A stretch of 58,335 bases of DNA, from the NCBI GenBank assembly GCA_946414805.1, contig CAMKPZ010000008.1:1-58335 (forward strand). The letters run 5' to 3'. Positions 25,302 to 33,987 of this stretch are shown one piece after another (the first letter of the stretch is position 1; each line of letters starts with the position of its first letter). Made by a program: the position numbers and the translations under genes. The notes beneath the pieces are model-generated. The model worked only from the letters and a program-made list of their open reading frames with translations, was not told the DNA's origin and did no database searches. This DNA is from an uncultured Bacteroidales bacterium (lineage in GTDB: Bacteria; Bacteroidota; Bacteroidia; Bacteroidales; Paludibacteraceae).

Positions 25302-25334
25302 CGACATGCATACGACACGCATACGACACGCATA
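25302..25334 (+). repeat. Three tandem 11-bp CGACAYGCATA units
   Basis: CGACATGCATA, CGACACGCATA, CGACACGCATA, starting with CGAC like the arrays before porW and gyrB. It lies 72 nt before the giant surface-protein start. The words GGTGTAGGATA at ~25218 and ~25281 also repeat nearby. No clear TTG-N20-TAnnTTTG promoter is seen in 25195-25405. Confidence 0.85.
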
Positions 25335-25405
25335 GGCAGCGGGTAGTGCCCATATAGAGGATGCAAACTGAAAAACGAAATATTAACTTAAAAACAATGA
25401 TAACA

Positions 25406-28400
25406 ATGAGAAAAATTACAAATTTATTAGTATGTTTAATGCTGGTATTGCTGGCAAGTACCAATGTAGCATGGGGAACTATCCTATATGCTGTAGATGG
25501 CAATGGAAATACTGTACCCGGATTAGTAGTTATTGACAACCCGAGCGAATTTACAGAAGGGTCGTATAATGACGGGAGCGATTTTTCTTTTGATCCCATT
25601 ACTTTATATGCGCAGGATAATGGGAATTACACATTTGATGGCTTTTATACTGATGCTGCATGTACTCAATCCGCAGGCGAATATAACATTGAGCTTGATG
25701 ATGAACAGTATTACTCTTTGGAAATAGACGAGCCAGATGGTTCTTATTATGCCAAGTTTACATGTTCTGGTGATTGTGGTGGAGGAGGTCCTCAATACTA
25801 TAAAGTCAATATAGTTCCTCGCAAGCATGCTACCGGATCGAGTTCTATGTCAAACGGCGGAGGTAGATACTATGTTTCTACAACAGCGTCGACCCCATCA
25901 AGTAGCACTTGGAAAACATATACATCAGGCTGGACTTCCAGCGTATTTGAAACAGGGGAAGCAAATATCATTGATTTCTACTTGTACGCACAGAATTACG
26001 ACGACTATGTATTTGAAGGCTGGTACACAGATATGTCTTGTAAAAAATTAATCTCTACCAGCGCGTCGTATCACTATACCTACACCCAAGCCGATTTGGA
26101 TGCTTGTGACGAGGGCGGAGATGATTTTGAAGAATTAGCTCCGAGACGCCGCAATGCAAAAGCCGAGTCGGGGATATGTCCGCCGGTGCAGTTTACGACA
26201 AAAGCCGCAAGCGGTTCTGCAGTTGCTACCACTATCTATGCCAAGTTCCGCGATGCTTTTGAACCTGATTACTATAATGTCCGCGCACAGGTCGTTTCCC
26301 CAGACGGCAACACGGGCGGACAGGTCTTTCTTTGCGACGGGGACTTGTTTGACGACCCCGAATACACAGACGACCACTATGATTCCGAATACGCCTTCTC
26401 ATCCTTTCGGAACGGAATGAAGGTCTATGTCGATTTGTACGCTAAAGCCAAGGACGGCTATGAGTTCGTAGGTTGGTATGCGGATGCCGAATGTACTATT
26501 CCTTTGAGTTGGAACGGCAATGATTATACGCAAAGCGAGGAATGTACTTATTCGTATAAAGAGAGCGATGAGGATGATTTTGACCTGCCTCTCTTGTTCT
26601 CAACATCCATGTCAAGTAGTTCAGCCCCGCTCAATACCGTCTATGCCAAGTTCCGCAGTAATGTGCCTCAAACGTATTATGCCGAAGTGCGTTACCTTGC
26701 GGATGACAATACACCCAAACACGGTGCCTATTTTGTAACAGACAAAACAGTAAGTGAAGTCCCAATCACGGCAACACCTTTATACAGCAAAACCATCTCA
26801 CTCGACAGTACAACAACCGCTGCTTCTGTGGAATACGCCCTTCTATCTTACTATATTGTTCCTGCACGCGGATACATAAATAATAGTTGGACGCTGACTA
26901 ACATTGACAGTCACGATGGTAAACAGAGCGACTCTCAGTTCAACTATCAGTTCAATGCCACCAGTACGGATGCCGAAAACCCCACTGTAGTTACGTTGAA
27001 GCATACTTACGCGGATGCCACCCTCAAAACAATGAATATTGTCAGTCCAGAGGGACACGGGTCTATCCGTTTTATAGCCCGCAACTGGGTGGAAAATGAA
27101 GCTCATACAGGTTTGGAATGGAAGACGATTGATTTGGGTACGGCTGTCGGAGAGACTGCAGAAGACATTGAATTTTATAATACTGACTCTATTATAGTTA
27201 CTGCTATTCCCGATGAAGGCTACCAATTTAGAGAGTGGGAGGCTTGGAGGATTAAAGATGAAGAATATCAAGAAATAACCTTCTCTAATACGGTAGCAAC
27301 CAATCCGACCTTCAAACACAAAGGCGGAGGAATAATCGGCGGTATGAAAGCCTACTACGACAAACTGTATCACCACTATTATGCAGTCGAAGCGGAGGCA
27401 AGTAAGGGCGGAATGGTACAGGTATCGTTCACTAACCCCGTTTCGGCTGAAGCCGGGACATATATATCCGGTGGCACCGGATGGACATTAGACCCGTCAA
27501 CCGACATCACTGTTTATGCAAAAGCGACTCCCAAAGAGGGCTATGAGTTTGTCGGCTGGAAAACATCGCCTTCAGGCGCGATGGTATCATTTGATGCCAA
27601 TTATAGTACAACATTTGCTGCAACCAGCCAAACGGAATCTTCCCCAACAATGTTGACACTTTATGCCTATTTCCAACAGAACGGAGAAGTGGAAGCAAAA
27701 GTGTTCGACCAAATGGGTGAAGTAAAGAAAGAAGGTACATTCGCGTCTTGTCTGTCTAATGCAGGAGATAATCAAACGATTGTATTATATCAAAACGTGG
27801 CATTGGGTTCCGCACAATCTATTGGCAAAAATATAAACATAGATTTTAATGGTCATACTATCTCTGGAACCGCAGCATCCTTGTTTACCATCAATAGCGG
27901 GAAAACAGTCACGTTCATGGATAACTCGGAATCCAGAGCGGGAGGTATAACCATAACAACCAATTCCACCTCGGACTTTACCGGCATAGATGTCAAAGGT
28001 ACGCTTAATTTCTATGGCGGCGAGATTCGTTGTACCAACACCTCAACCACCTCTACGAACCCAACCCGCGCCATCCGTGTCGATGGCAACGGCAGTACGC
28101 TGAATTTGCAGGGAGGAAACATCATTACCAATGTGGCAAATCAACAAGCACATGGTGTAGGTGTCTTCAACACCGGTACGGCTCTTCTGGAGAGTGGTTC
28201 TGTTTCCGCTACAGCGGCAAAAGGAACGGCATATGGTGTTGTGACTAACGGAAGCCTTACAGTCACATGGAGTGTCGCAATTAGCGCAACTGTAACATCC
28301 GGCAATTATGCGACGGGTGTGCGCGTTAGTAACACCAATGATTATAGCAAAACAGTTACTATTTCCGGCGGAACAATTACAGCCACGGCTTCCGGTTCAA

Positions 28401-31400
28401 ATGCTTATGCTATTCATGTGACCAACAGTACTGCCACTCTTTCCGGAAACATGGCTGCTATCGCAGAAGCGGGAACAGCCACCTCTGCGTACGCGCTCTA
28501 CGAAGAAAAAGCCAATTCCAAAGTAACAGTAGAAACCGGTCGTTTCCAATCCAATAATACAAAAGATGTGTACAAAAAAGAAGGTACGCTCACTCTCAAG
28601 GGCGGTTATTATGCTCATAATGCCAACCTCACCACCTACAAACAGGCAAGTGTAGATATAGCCGACCTGCAGCCCGGAACGAAATTCTACGACGAGGGCT
28701 ATCGCTTTATACTGACAGACGGCGAGAACCCGAACTATGTAGTCGCAACCGCCAACGGCAAGAACTTTGGCTCGGTAGCAGATGCTATCCTTTATGCCAA
28801 CAATAATCCCAACACGGAGATGACCATCCTGCTCACAGTGCCGGAAGCAACACTACCGGCAGGAAACTACACCATTCCGGCTAAGGCGACGCTGCTTGTG
28901 CCGTACAAGGCAAACCAAGATCCCAAGCCGATTGTAGAACGCACAAGCGGAGTGGCTTTTGTTACTCCTGCCCCATTCTGTAAACTCACCTTTGAAAGCG
29001 GCGTGCATATGGATGTGTATGGAACGATTGAAACAGGTGCGTTGCAGAGCGCGCAGGGACAAAGCAATGCCGCCAACGGAGCTCCTACCCGTGCTTTCGG
29101 ATGGATTATGATGAATGATGGATGCGAGATCGTAGTGGCTAATGGTGCAGAAATCCGCGCATGGGGATATATCACCGGCAATGGAACAATCGATGTGCGT
29201 CGGGGAGGTGTCGTTCATGAGATGTTCCAACTCCTTGACTGGAAAGGCGGAACCAACACCAGCACCAAACTATGCGGCAGCCTTGTGCATATGGCTGCGG
29301 GTACTGCCTCTAACGAAGGCGACATATTCCCTATGAACCAGTATTTTATCCAGAATATCGAATCTCCTACCACTTACAGACCGGGCGCTGTACTAACCAC
29401 CGCTACCGGTTTATTCATGGGAGGCGTGGGCGTTAATGCCAACAATATACAGCTTATCGGTGTTCGCAATCGTATCAATGATAAGCCGGATGATGTAGCG
29501 ATGTTCCTTATGGATGACGAAGACGATAGTGAAGATACATGGGTTCGCAAGTACTATGATGTAGCTGCCGACAGACAAGTATATGAAGTAAATAACTCTG
29601 CGGCACTTGGAAACCTGACTATAGATCTCATGGGAGAGTACTATTTCCCGTCGGCTAATTTCACCCTGCCTTTTACCAACAACATGACCGTTCACCTTTT
29701 AAGCGGAGAGATGTCATTGGGTCAAAACAGTGTCTGTCTTGCGGGTATGCAGATTGAGATTGACAAACTCTCTACATTCCGTATTCCGAAAGGCGACTCG
29801 CTCTATCTGTATGACTCCGACGAATGGGATTACTATGTCTTTGACGGCTATTACGCGCAGCGTGTCAAATACACGCCTTCAAGGGAAGGTGCTCCTACTG
29901 CCCGTCCTGAAGGAGGATCCAAGACAACCAAACCCGGCGATGCAGTCATCAATCTGAAAGGAACAATGCTTGTAGAAGGCGCGGTCTATACTACAGCCGG
30001 TGGCGCGAATATCTATTCCACCAATGAGGATGCAGGTACCGTTACCTTCAGCGGCAAGGCTGCACCGTCCGAAACAGCCAAAGTATGTCAATGGATCGGG
30101 CATGGAACAAGCTATAGTGAGTTCAAATACAGTGACTGCCCGTCTGCTCTGCTAAAGAATGCGGACGGAACATTCACTACTACAGCCGGTGCCGAAGCAG
30201 AAACTGTTTATTGTTACATCAATGGCGCATGGCGGAACATGGAGGTGAAGGACGAATGTCTGGTTAAAGACGGAGATGCTTATTTCGCCAAACCGCAAGG
30301 TTACGTGGAACTACTCAGCAACGAGGAAGATCCAGAGACCCATCTCTATTATTCCAAAGTAGGCACCCGCTCATTTATCACTACGCCCGACAGGGACGGT
30401 AAATGCCAGTGGTGGGAGGTAGAACCGACAGAAGAGGACGACAATGTATTTCATTGCATACACCCCGAGAACGATGTATATTATTATTACGACATGTCGG
30501 AAGAGGCATGGATGGAGAAACGTTGTACCGTAACTTGGAATAACTACGATGGTACAGTCTTGGAGTCCTACACGCTGAACTACAAGTCCATGCCGAAATA
30601 TTTAGGTACCAACCCGCAACGCCCGATGAACGACTACTATACCTATGACTTCATCGGTTGGACACCGGAGTTCGCACCCGTCACACGCGACATTACCTAT
30701 ACGGCACAATTCGAGCAGAAAGACCGCCGTTACCTTGTCACCTTCCTTGATGCCGACGGTACAGAACTGGAGACCTCGATGTGGAAGATGGGTGAAGTAC
30801 CAACTTGCGTCAACCAACCGACGCCGCAAGGTAAGATCCTCAACTGGGAACCTGCCATCCGTGCGGTATCAGGCGACGCTACCTACCGTGCCACCTATAC
30901 CGACCAACTCAAGTCGGCATACACCATTACCTTCGTTAACTGGAACGGTGCGGAGTTGCAGTCCGGTTCTGTGGCAACGGGTACTATTCCTTCCTATAGC
31001 GGAACTACTCCGACCAAACCGTCCATCCAAGATGAGGCATATGCGTTCGCAGGATGGACACCGGATATTACTGCCGTCAGTGCAGATGCTGTCTATACGG
31101 CTACCTTTACCCCGGCACCGGCGAAATACACTATCACCTTCAAACGGGCGGTATCTAACGACGGAGAAGGAACATCTATCAGTCCTGCCGTAGAAATAGA
31201 GACCCAAGAACTCGGCTACGGTGAACTTCCTGTTTGCTCCAATCCTCCTGTAAAGAACCCGACAACCGCAGAATACTATGAAGTCATCTGGACACCACAG
31301 ATAGCCTCTGTGACGGGTGATGCCACCTATACTGCTACCGGTTTCATAGCCTACAAGAACACCTTGCGTCTGACCGTCAGCGCAGGAGCGAACGGCTCGG

Positions 31401-33442
31401 TTAGTGTAACCAAAGGCGACGCAGCGCAAGAACTGAGTGCAGTCTATGATGCCGGAACGGCCGTCGTACTGACTGCTACGCCGAGTACCGGCTATCGGTT
31501 TGTCCGTTGGAGCGATGGTAACACCTCCAACCCGCGCGACCTCACCGTCAATGCCACCACGACGCTCAAAGCGGAGTTTGCCGTCAAGACCTATACCATC
31601 ACATGGAAGGACTATGACAACAGCATTCTCGGCACCACGACTGTCAAGCACGGAGAGATACCAACCTATGCTGCTCCGGCACGCGCTAACGAAGCCGGTA
31701 ATAGTTATGCCTTCAACGGGTGGAGTCCGGCTGTTAGTGCAGCAACAGCAGATGCCGAATACCAAGCAACCTATACCACTACGCCAGTCACCTATACTGT
31801 CCGTTTTGTACTCAATAACGGTATGGCGGATGTAGTGCGTACCGGTCTGGCGTACAACTCGGCCTTGTCCATTGGCGACCCTGTTGCCGCTACCGTAGGA
31901 GGCGTACAGGGAACCTTCAAAGGCTGGGTTAGCAGCAACGGTACGACCTATGCGAAAGGCGAGTCGCTGCCGAATGTTACTAACAACGAAGTCTATTCCG
32001 CGCAGTATGAATTATCTGCTCCTGAGATAATACTTACGGCAGGAACAAGTAACGAAGCCGACGCAAAAGATATAGATATAAGCAGTTATGGAACCAATGT
32101 GACTGCTTCCGCTCTCATCATTGAGGCAGACGGTTCGGCTACTATCCCTGTTGGAACATCGCTCCAAGTCGAAGACATTATCTTGGAGTCCAACTCCAAC
32201 AAATCCGGTCAGTTGTTAGGCTCCTCATATGAGCGTCTGACTCTCACCGGCAATGCATATTTCGACCTGACGCTCAATACGCAGCGTCGTGTATGGTACG
32301 CCGTGGCAGTGCCATGGGAGGTGAATGCCGAGACGGGTATTCTGGACAAGGCAACAGGACGCACACTGGTTCTCGGTCGCGATTTCGACCTTGTGTATTA
32401 TAAAGGTGATGTGCGCGCAACGCGAGGCAAGGTCTATGGCTGCTGGGCGTACGTAGAGGACGAGACGGACAAGATCATGCACCCGGGACGCTTCTATATG
32501 ATGTATTTCGGTTCGGAGATAGAGACGCTCCGCTTCAAGAGCAATGACAACACGCCGTTCGACGCTACGCCGGATGCAGTAAGCACATATGCCCAGAGCA
32601 CGGGTAACGAATCCGACGCGAACTGGAACGGTATTGCCAACCCGAAGGTTTACCATGCACGCTTGGCAGCCGGTGGAGCCACCTACGGTTATTACCTGAG
32701 CAACGGCAACGTGGATGAGTATATGGCGGATCAGAGCGTAACGACCTATACGCTTGTTAACCTCGCTTCCTATACCGCTATCGTAGGCAAACCGCTTTAT
32801 ATCCAGGCAGAGAATGCCGGCTCCATCGTAGCGAACGCCACTATCGCGGCAGGTGCTCCGAGACGCATCCGCGAGATAGAGAAAGAAACAGAGACAGGCG
32901 TTGAGAACGTGTATGAAGTGATTTTCTCGGCTGTAGGAAACACCGTCAAGGATAATATCTTTATCCGGACGGCGGAAGAGAAAGCCCCTGTTTACACGGT
33001 AGGCAAGGATCTGGTGAAAGCAGGTGTCAATGCGTACCTTCCGCAGTTATGGATCAACCGGTATGACGAGCAACTGGCGGTGAACACCACTGCCGCGGTC
33101 AACGGCGTCTATGACTATCCGCTGACGCTCAATATCCCGCGTGCAGGAGAATACCGCATTGCCGTTGCCGACACACAGGGCGAAGCCGAAGCGCTCTATC
33201 TGACGAAGGACGGAGTGGCGATCTGGAACCTGAGCGAAGGAGCCTATGTCGGTTCGTTCGAGAAGGGAGAGGACGCATCCTACGGTCTGCGCACCGGCGC
33301 CAAGGCTCCGCAGATCACCACGGGTATTGACGAAGCGGTTGTGGATGCACAGGGCGAGACGAAGAAAGTGCTGATCAATGACAAGGTATATATCATCCGT
33401 GGCGAGAAGGTTTACAGCGTGGATGGTCAGTTGGTAAAATAA
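25406..33442 (+). CDS. Giant multidomain surface protein with InlB-type and beta-helix repeats
   Basis: A 2678-aa protein. The start MRKITNLLVCLMLVLLASTN gives a good signal peptide; an upstream in-frame ATG at 25361 adds only a polar extension. Residues ~60-740 carry GYxFxGWYxDxxC-type repeats (GYEFVGWYADAEC, DYVFEGWYTDMSC). Residues ~790-1090 look like a right-handed beta-helix rich in Thr/Ser/Gly (NGHTISGTAASLFTINSGKT, LNLQGGNIITN). Residues ~1705-2195 are List_Bact/InlB B-type repeats ending GWTP.I..V..DA.Y.A.F. A conserved module RVWYAVAVPWEVN lies near 2295. The C-terminus (KKVLINDKVYIIRGEKVYSV..) resembles the short putative T9SS signals at 213-4504. The first ~4.5 kb is clearly more AT-rich, with different codon choice from the last ~3 kb. 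Likely adhesin; ligand unknown. Confidence 0.85.
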   Translation: MRKITNLLVCLMLVLLASTNVAWGTILYAVDGNGNTVPGLVVIDNPSEFTEGSYNDGSDFSFDPITLYAQDNGNYTFDGFYTDAACTQSAGEYNIELDDEQYYSLEIDEPDGSYYAKFTCSGDCGGGGPQYYKVNIVPRKHATGSSSMSNGGGRYYVSTTASTPSSSTWKTYTSGWTSSVFETGEANIIDFYLYAQNYDDYVFEGWYTDMSCKKLISTSASYHYTYTQADLDACDEGGDDFEELAPRRRNAKAESGICPPVQFTTKAASGSAVATTIYAKFRDAFEPDYYNVRAQVVSPDGNTGGQVFLCDGDLFDDPEYTDDHYDSEYAFSSFRNGMKVYVDLYAKAKDGYEFVGWYADAECTIPLSWNGNDYTQSEECTYSYKESDEDDFDLPLLFSTSMSSSSAPLNTVYAKFRSNVPQTYYAEVRYLADDNTPKHGAYFVTDKTVSEVPITATPLYSKTISLDSTTTAASVEYALLSYYIVPARGYINNSWTLTNIDSHDGKQSDSQFNYQFNATSTDAENPTVVTLKHTYADATLKTMNIVSPEGHGSIRFIARNWVENEAHTGLEWKTIDLGTAVGETAEDIEFYNTDSIIVTAIPDEGYQFREWEAWRIKDEEYQEITFSNTVATNPTFKHKGGGIIGGMKAYYDKLYHHYYAVEAEASKGGMVQVSFTNPVSAEAGTYISGGTGWTLDPSTDITVYAKATPKEGYEFVGWKTSPSGAMVSFDANYSTTFAATSQTESSPTMLTLYAYFQQNGEVEAKVFDQMGEVKKEGTFASCLSNAGDNQTIVLYQNVALGSAQSIGKNINIDFNGHTISGTAASLFTINSGKTVTFMDNSESRAGGITITTNSTSDFTGIDVKGTLNFYGGEIRCTNTSTTSTNPTRAIRVDGNGSTLNLQGGNIITNVANQQAHGVGVFNTGTALLESGSVSATAAKGTAYGVVTNGSLTVTWSVAISATVTSGNYATGVRVSNTNDYSKTVTISGGTITATASGSNAYAIHVTNSTATLSGNMAAIAEAGTATSAYALYEEKANSKVTVETGRFQSNNTKDVYKKEGTLTLKGGYYAHNANLTTYKQASVDIADLQPGTKFYDEGYRFILTDGENPNYVVATANGKNFGSVADAILYANNNPNTEMTILLTVPEATLPAGNYTIPAKATLLVPYKANQDPKPIVERTSGVAFVTPAPFCKLTFESGVHMDVYGTIETGALQSAQGQSNAANGAPTRAFGWIMMNDGCEIVVANGAEIRAWGYITGNGTIDVRRGGVVHEMFQLLDWKGGTNTSTKLCGSLVHMAAGTASNEGDIFPMNQYFIQNIESPTTYRPGAVLTTATGLFMGGVGVNANNIQLIGVRNRINDKPDDVAMFLMDDEDDSEDTWVRKYYDVAADRQVYEVNNSAALGNLTIDLMGEYYFPSANFTLPFTNNMTVHLLSGEMSLGQNSVCLAGMQIEIDKLSTFRIPKGDSLYLYDSDEWDYYVFDGYYAQRVKYTPSREGAPTARPEGGSKTTKPGDAVINLKGTMLVEGAVYTTAGGANIYSTNEDAGTVTFSGKAAPSETAKVCQWIGHGTSYSEFKYSDCPSALLKNADGTFTTTAGAEAETVYCYINGAWRNMEVKDECLVKDGDAYFAKPQGYVELLSNEEDPETHLYYSKVGTRSFITTPDRDGKCQWWEVEPTEEDDNVFHCIHPENDVYYYYDMSEEAWMEKRCTVTWNNYDGTVLESYTLNYKSMPKYLGTNPQRPMNDYYTYDFIGWTPEFAPVTRDITYTAQFEQKDRRYLVTFLDADGTELETSMWKMGEVPTCVNQPTPQGKILNWEPAIRAVSGDATYRATYTDQLKSAYTITFVNWNGAELQSGSVATGTIPSYSGTTPTKPSIQDEAYAFAGWTPDITAVSADAVYTATFTPAPAKYTITFKRAVSNDGEGTSISPAVEIETQELGYGELPVCSNPPVKNPTTAEYYEVIWTPQIASVTGDATYTATGFIAYKNTLRLTVSAGANGSVSVTKGDAAQELSAVYDAGTAVVLTATPSTGYRFVRWSDGNTSNPRDLTVNATTTLKAEFAVKTYTITWKDYDNSILGTTTVKHGEIPTYAAPARANEAGNSYAFNGWSPAVSAATADAEYQATYTTTPVTYTVRFVLNNGMADVVRTGLAYNSALSIGDPVAATVGGVQGTFKGWVSSNGTTYAKGESLPNVTNNEVYSAQYELSAPEIILTAGTSNEADAKDIDISSYGTNVTASALIIEADGSATIPVGTSLQVEDIILESNSNKSGQLLGSSYERLTLTGNAYFDLTLNTQRRVWYAVAVPWEVNAETGILDKATGRTLVLGRDFDLVYYKGDVRATRGKVYGCWAYVEDETDKIMHPGRFYMMYFGSEIETLRFKSNDNTPFDATPDAVSTYAQSTGNESDANWNGIANPKVYHARLAAGGATYGYYLSNGNVDEYMADQSVTTYTLVNLASYTAIVGKPLYIQAENAGSIVANATIAAGAPRRIREIEKETETGVENVYEVIFSAVGNTVKDNIFIRTAEEKAPVYTVGKDLVKAGVNAYLPQLWINRYDEQLAVNTTAAVNGVYDYPLTLNIPRAGEYRIAVADTQGEAEALYLTKDGVAIWNLSEGAYVGSFEKGEDASYGLRTGAKAPQITTGIDEAVVDAQGETKKVLINDKVYIIRGEKVYSVDGQLVK

Positions 33443-33456
33443 AACACAATACGATT

Positions 33457-33585
33457 ATGAAGAAGCAATATTATATTCCCCAGACAGAGGTAATGTCGGT
33501 TAGTACCGAACTGATGAGGGTAGGAGGAGAAGCGAGTGCTCCGCCTCATGTAGGCGCTCCCGCAAAGCGCGAAGAGCCGTTCTGA
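33457..33585 (+). CDS. 42-aa small protein downstream of the giant gene
   Basis: ATG at 33457, 14 nt after the giant gene's stop, encodes MKKQYYIPQTEVMSVSTELM followed by a Gly/Ala/Pro-rich tail ending KREEPF. The MKK-x-Y-x-x-P-x-x-E-V opening is seen in many short Bacteroidales ORFs placed near exported proteins; their function is not known to me. No signal peptide. A terminator 38 nt downstream would end a two-gene transcript with the giant gene. Confidence 0.65.
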   Translation: MKKQYYIPQTEVMSVSTELMRVGGEASAPPHVGAPAKREEPF

Positions 33586-33623
33586 CGAAACACGGCGCAA
33601 AGCCGTTTCAGGTAGATCAATCG

Positions 33624-33668
33624 AGCCCCTGCATGAGACGATGCAGAGGCTCTTTTGCATTTTTTCCC
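33624..33668 (+). terminator. Intrinsic terminator after the giant-gene unit
   Basis: GAGCCCCTGCAT (33624-33635) pairs with ATGCAGAGGCTC (33642-33653, one mismatch) around a 6-nt loop, followed by T-rich sequence. Confidence 0.85.
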
Positions 33669-33676
33669 CTCCTTCC

Positions 33677-33708
33677 TTGCATATGTCAGAAAAAAGCAGT
33701 ATCTTTGC
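33677..33708 (+). promoter_or_regulatory. Orphan copy of the conserved promoter
   Basis: TTG-N20-TATCTTTG with spacer ATGTCAGAAAAAAGCAG, complete by sequence. It lies 240 nt upstream of a second full copy that serves cysS, with no ORF between. Confidence 0.75.
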
Positions 33709-33916
33709 AGCGGGAAAGAGAAAAACGGACAGGTGGGGGGGCAGAGGTAAAGGACAGCAGAGTGAGGTGTCAGTGATATAGTTTATATCGTCTAGGTATG
33801 GTCTAGGTATGGTCTAGCTCACCATGCATCCACAGAGGCAATTATACAGTAATTCATTGCAATACCTTAAGCGTTGAGGAATTTAATCTTATCAGTGCAG
33901 TTTTTTGTCATAATCC
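33709..33916 (+). other. Gene-free segment between two promoter copies
   Basis: No credible ORF and no clear terminator. It contains a purine-rich stretch with GTGGGGGGGC, a TATAGTTTATAT palindromic patch, a three-unit 11-bp array (33789-33821) and AT-rich sequence. It could be an unstructured leader, a short RNA or decayed sequence. Confidence 0.5.
33789..33821 (+). repeat. Three tandem 11-bp GGTCTAGGTAT units
   Basis: CGTCTAGGTAT, GGTCTAGGTAT, GGTCTAGCTCA in tandem, ending 96 nt before the cysS promoter. Same period as the CGAC arrays, different sequence. Confidence 0.8.
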
Positions 33917-33948
33917 TTGCATATGTCAAAAAAAAGCAGTAATTTTGC
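33917..33948 (+). promoter_or_regulatory. Promoter of the cysS operon, conserved spacer
   Basis: TTG-N20-TAATTTTG. Identical over 39 nt, flanks included, to the toxin-antitoxin promoter. The -7 box ends ~40 nt before the cysS ATG. Confidence 0.88.
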
Positions 33949-33987
33949 GTGCAAAATTGTTTGTAAGATACAAAGAAACTATATTTT

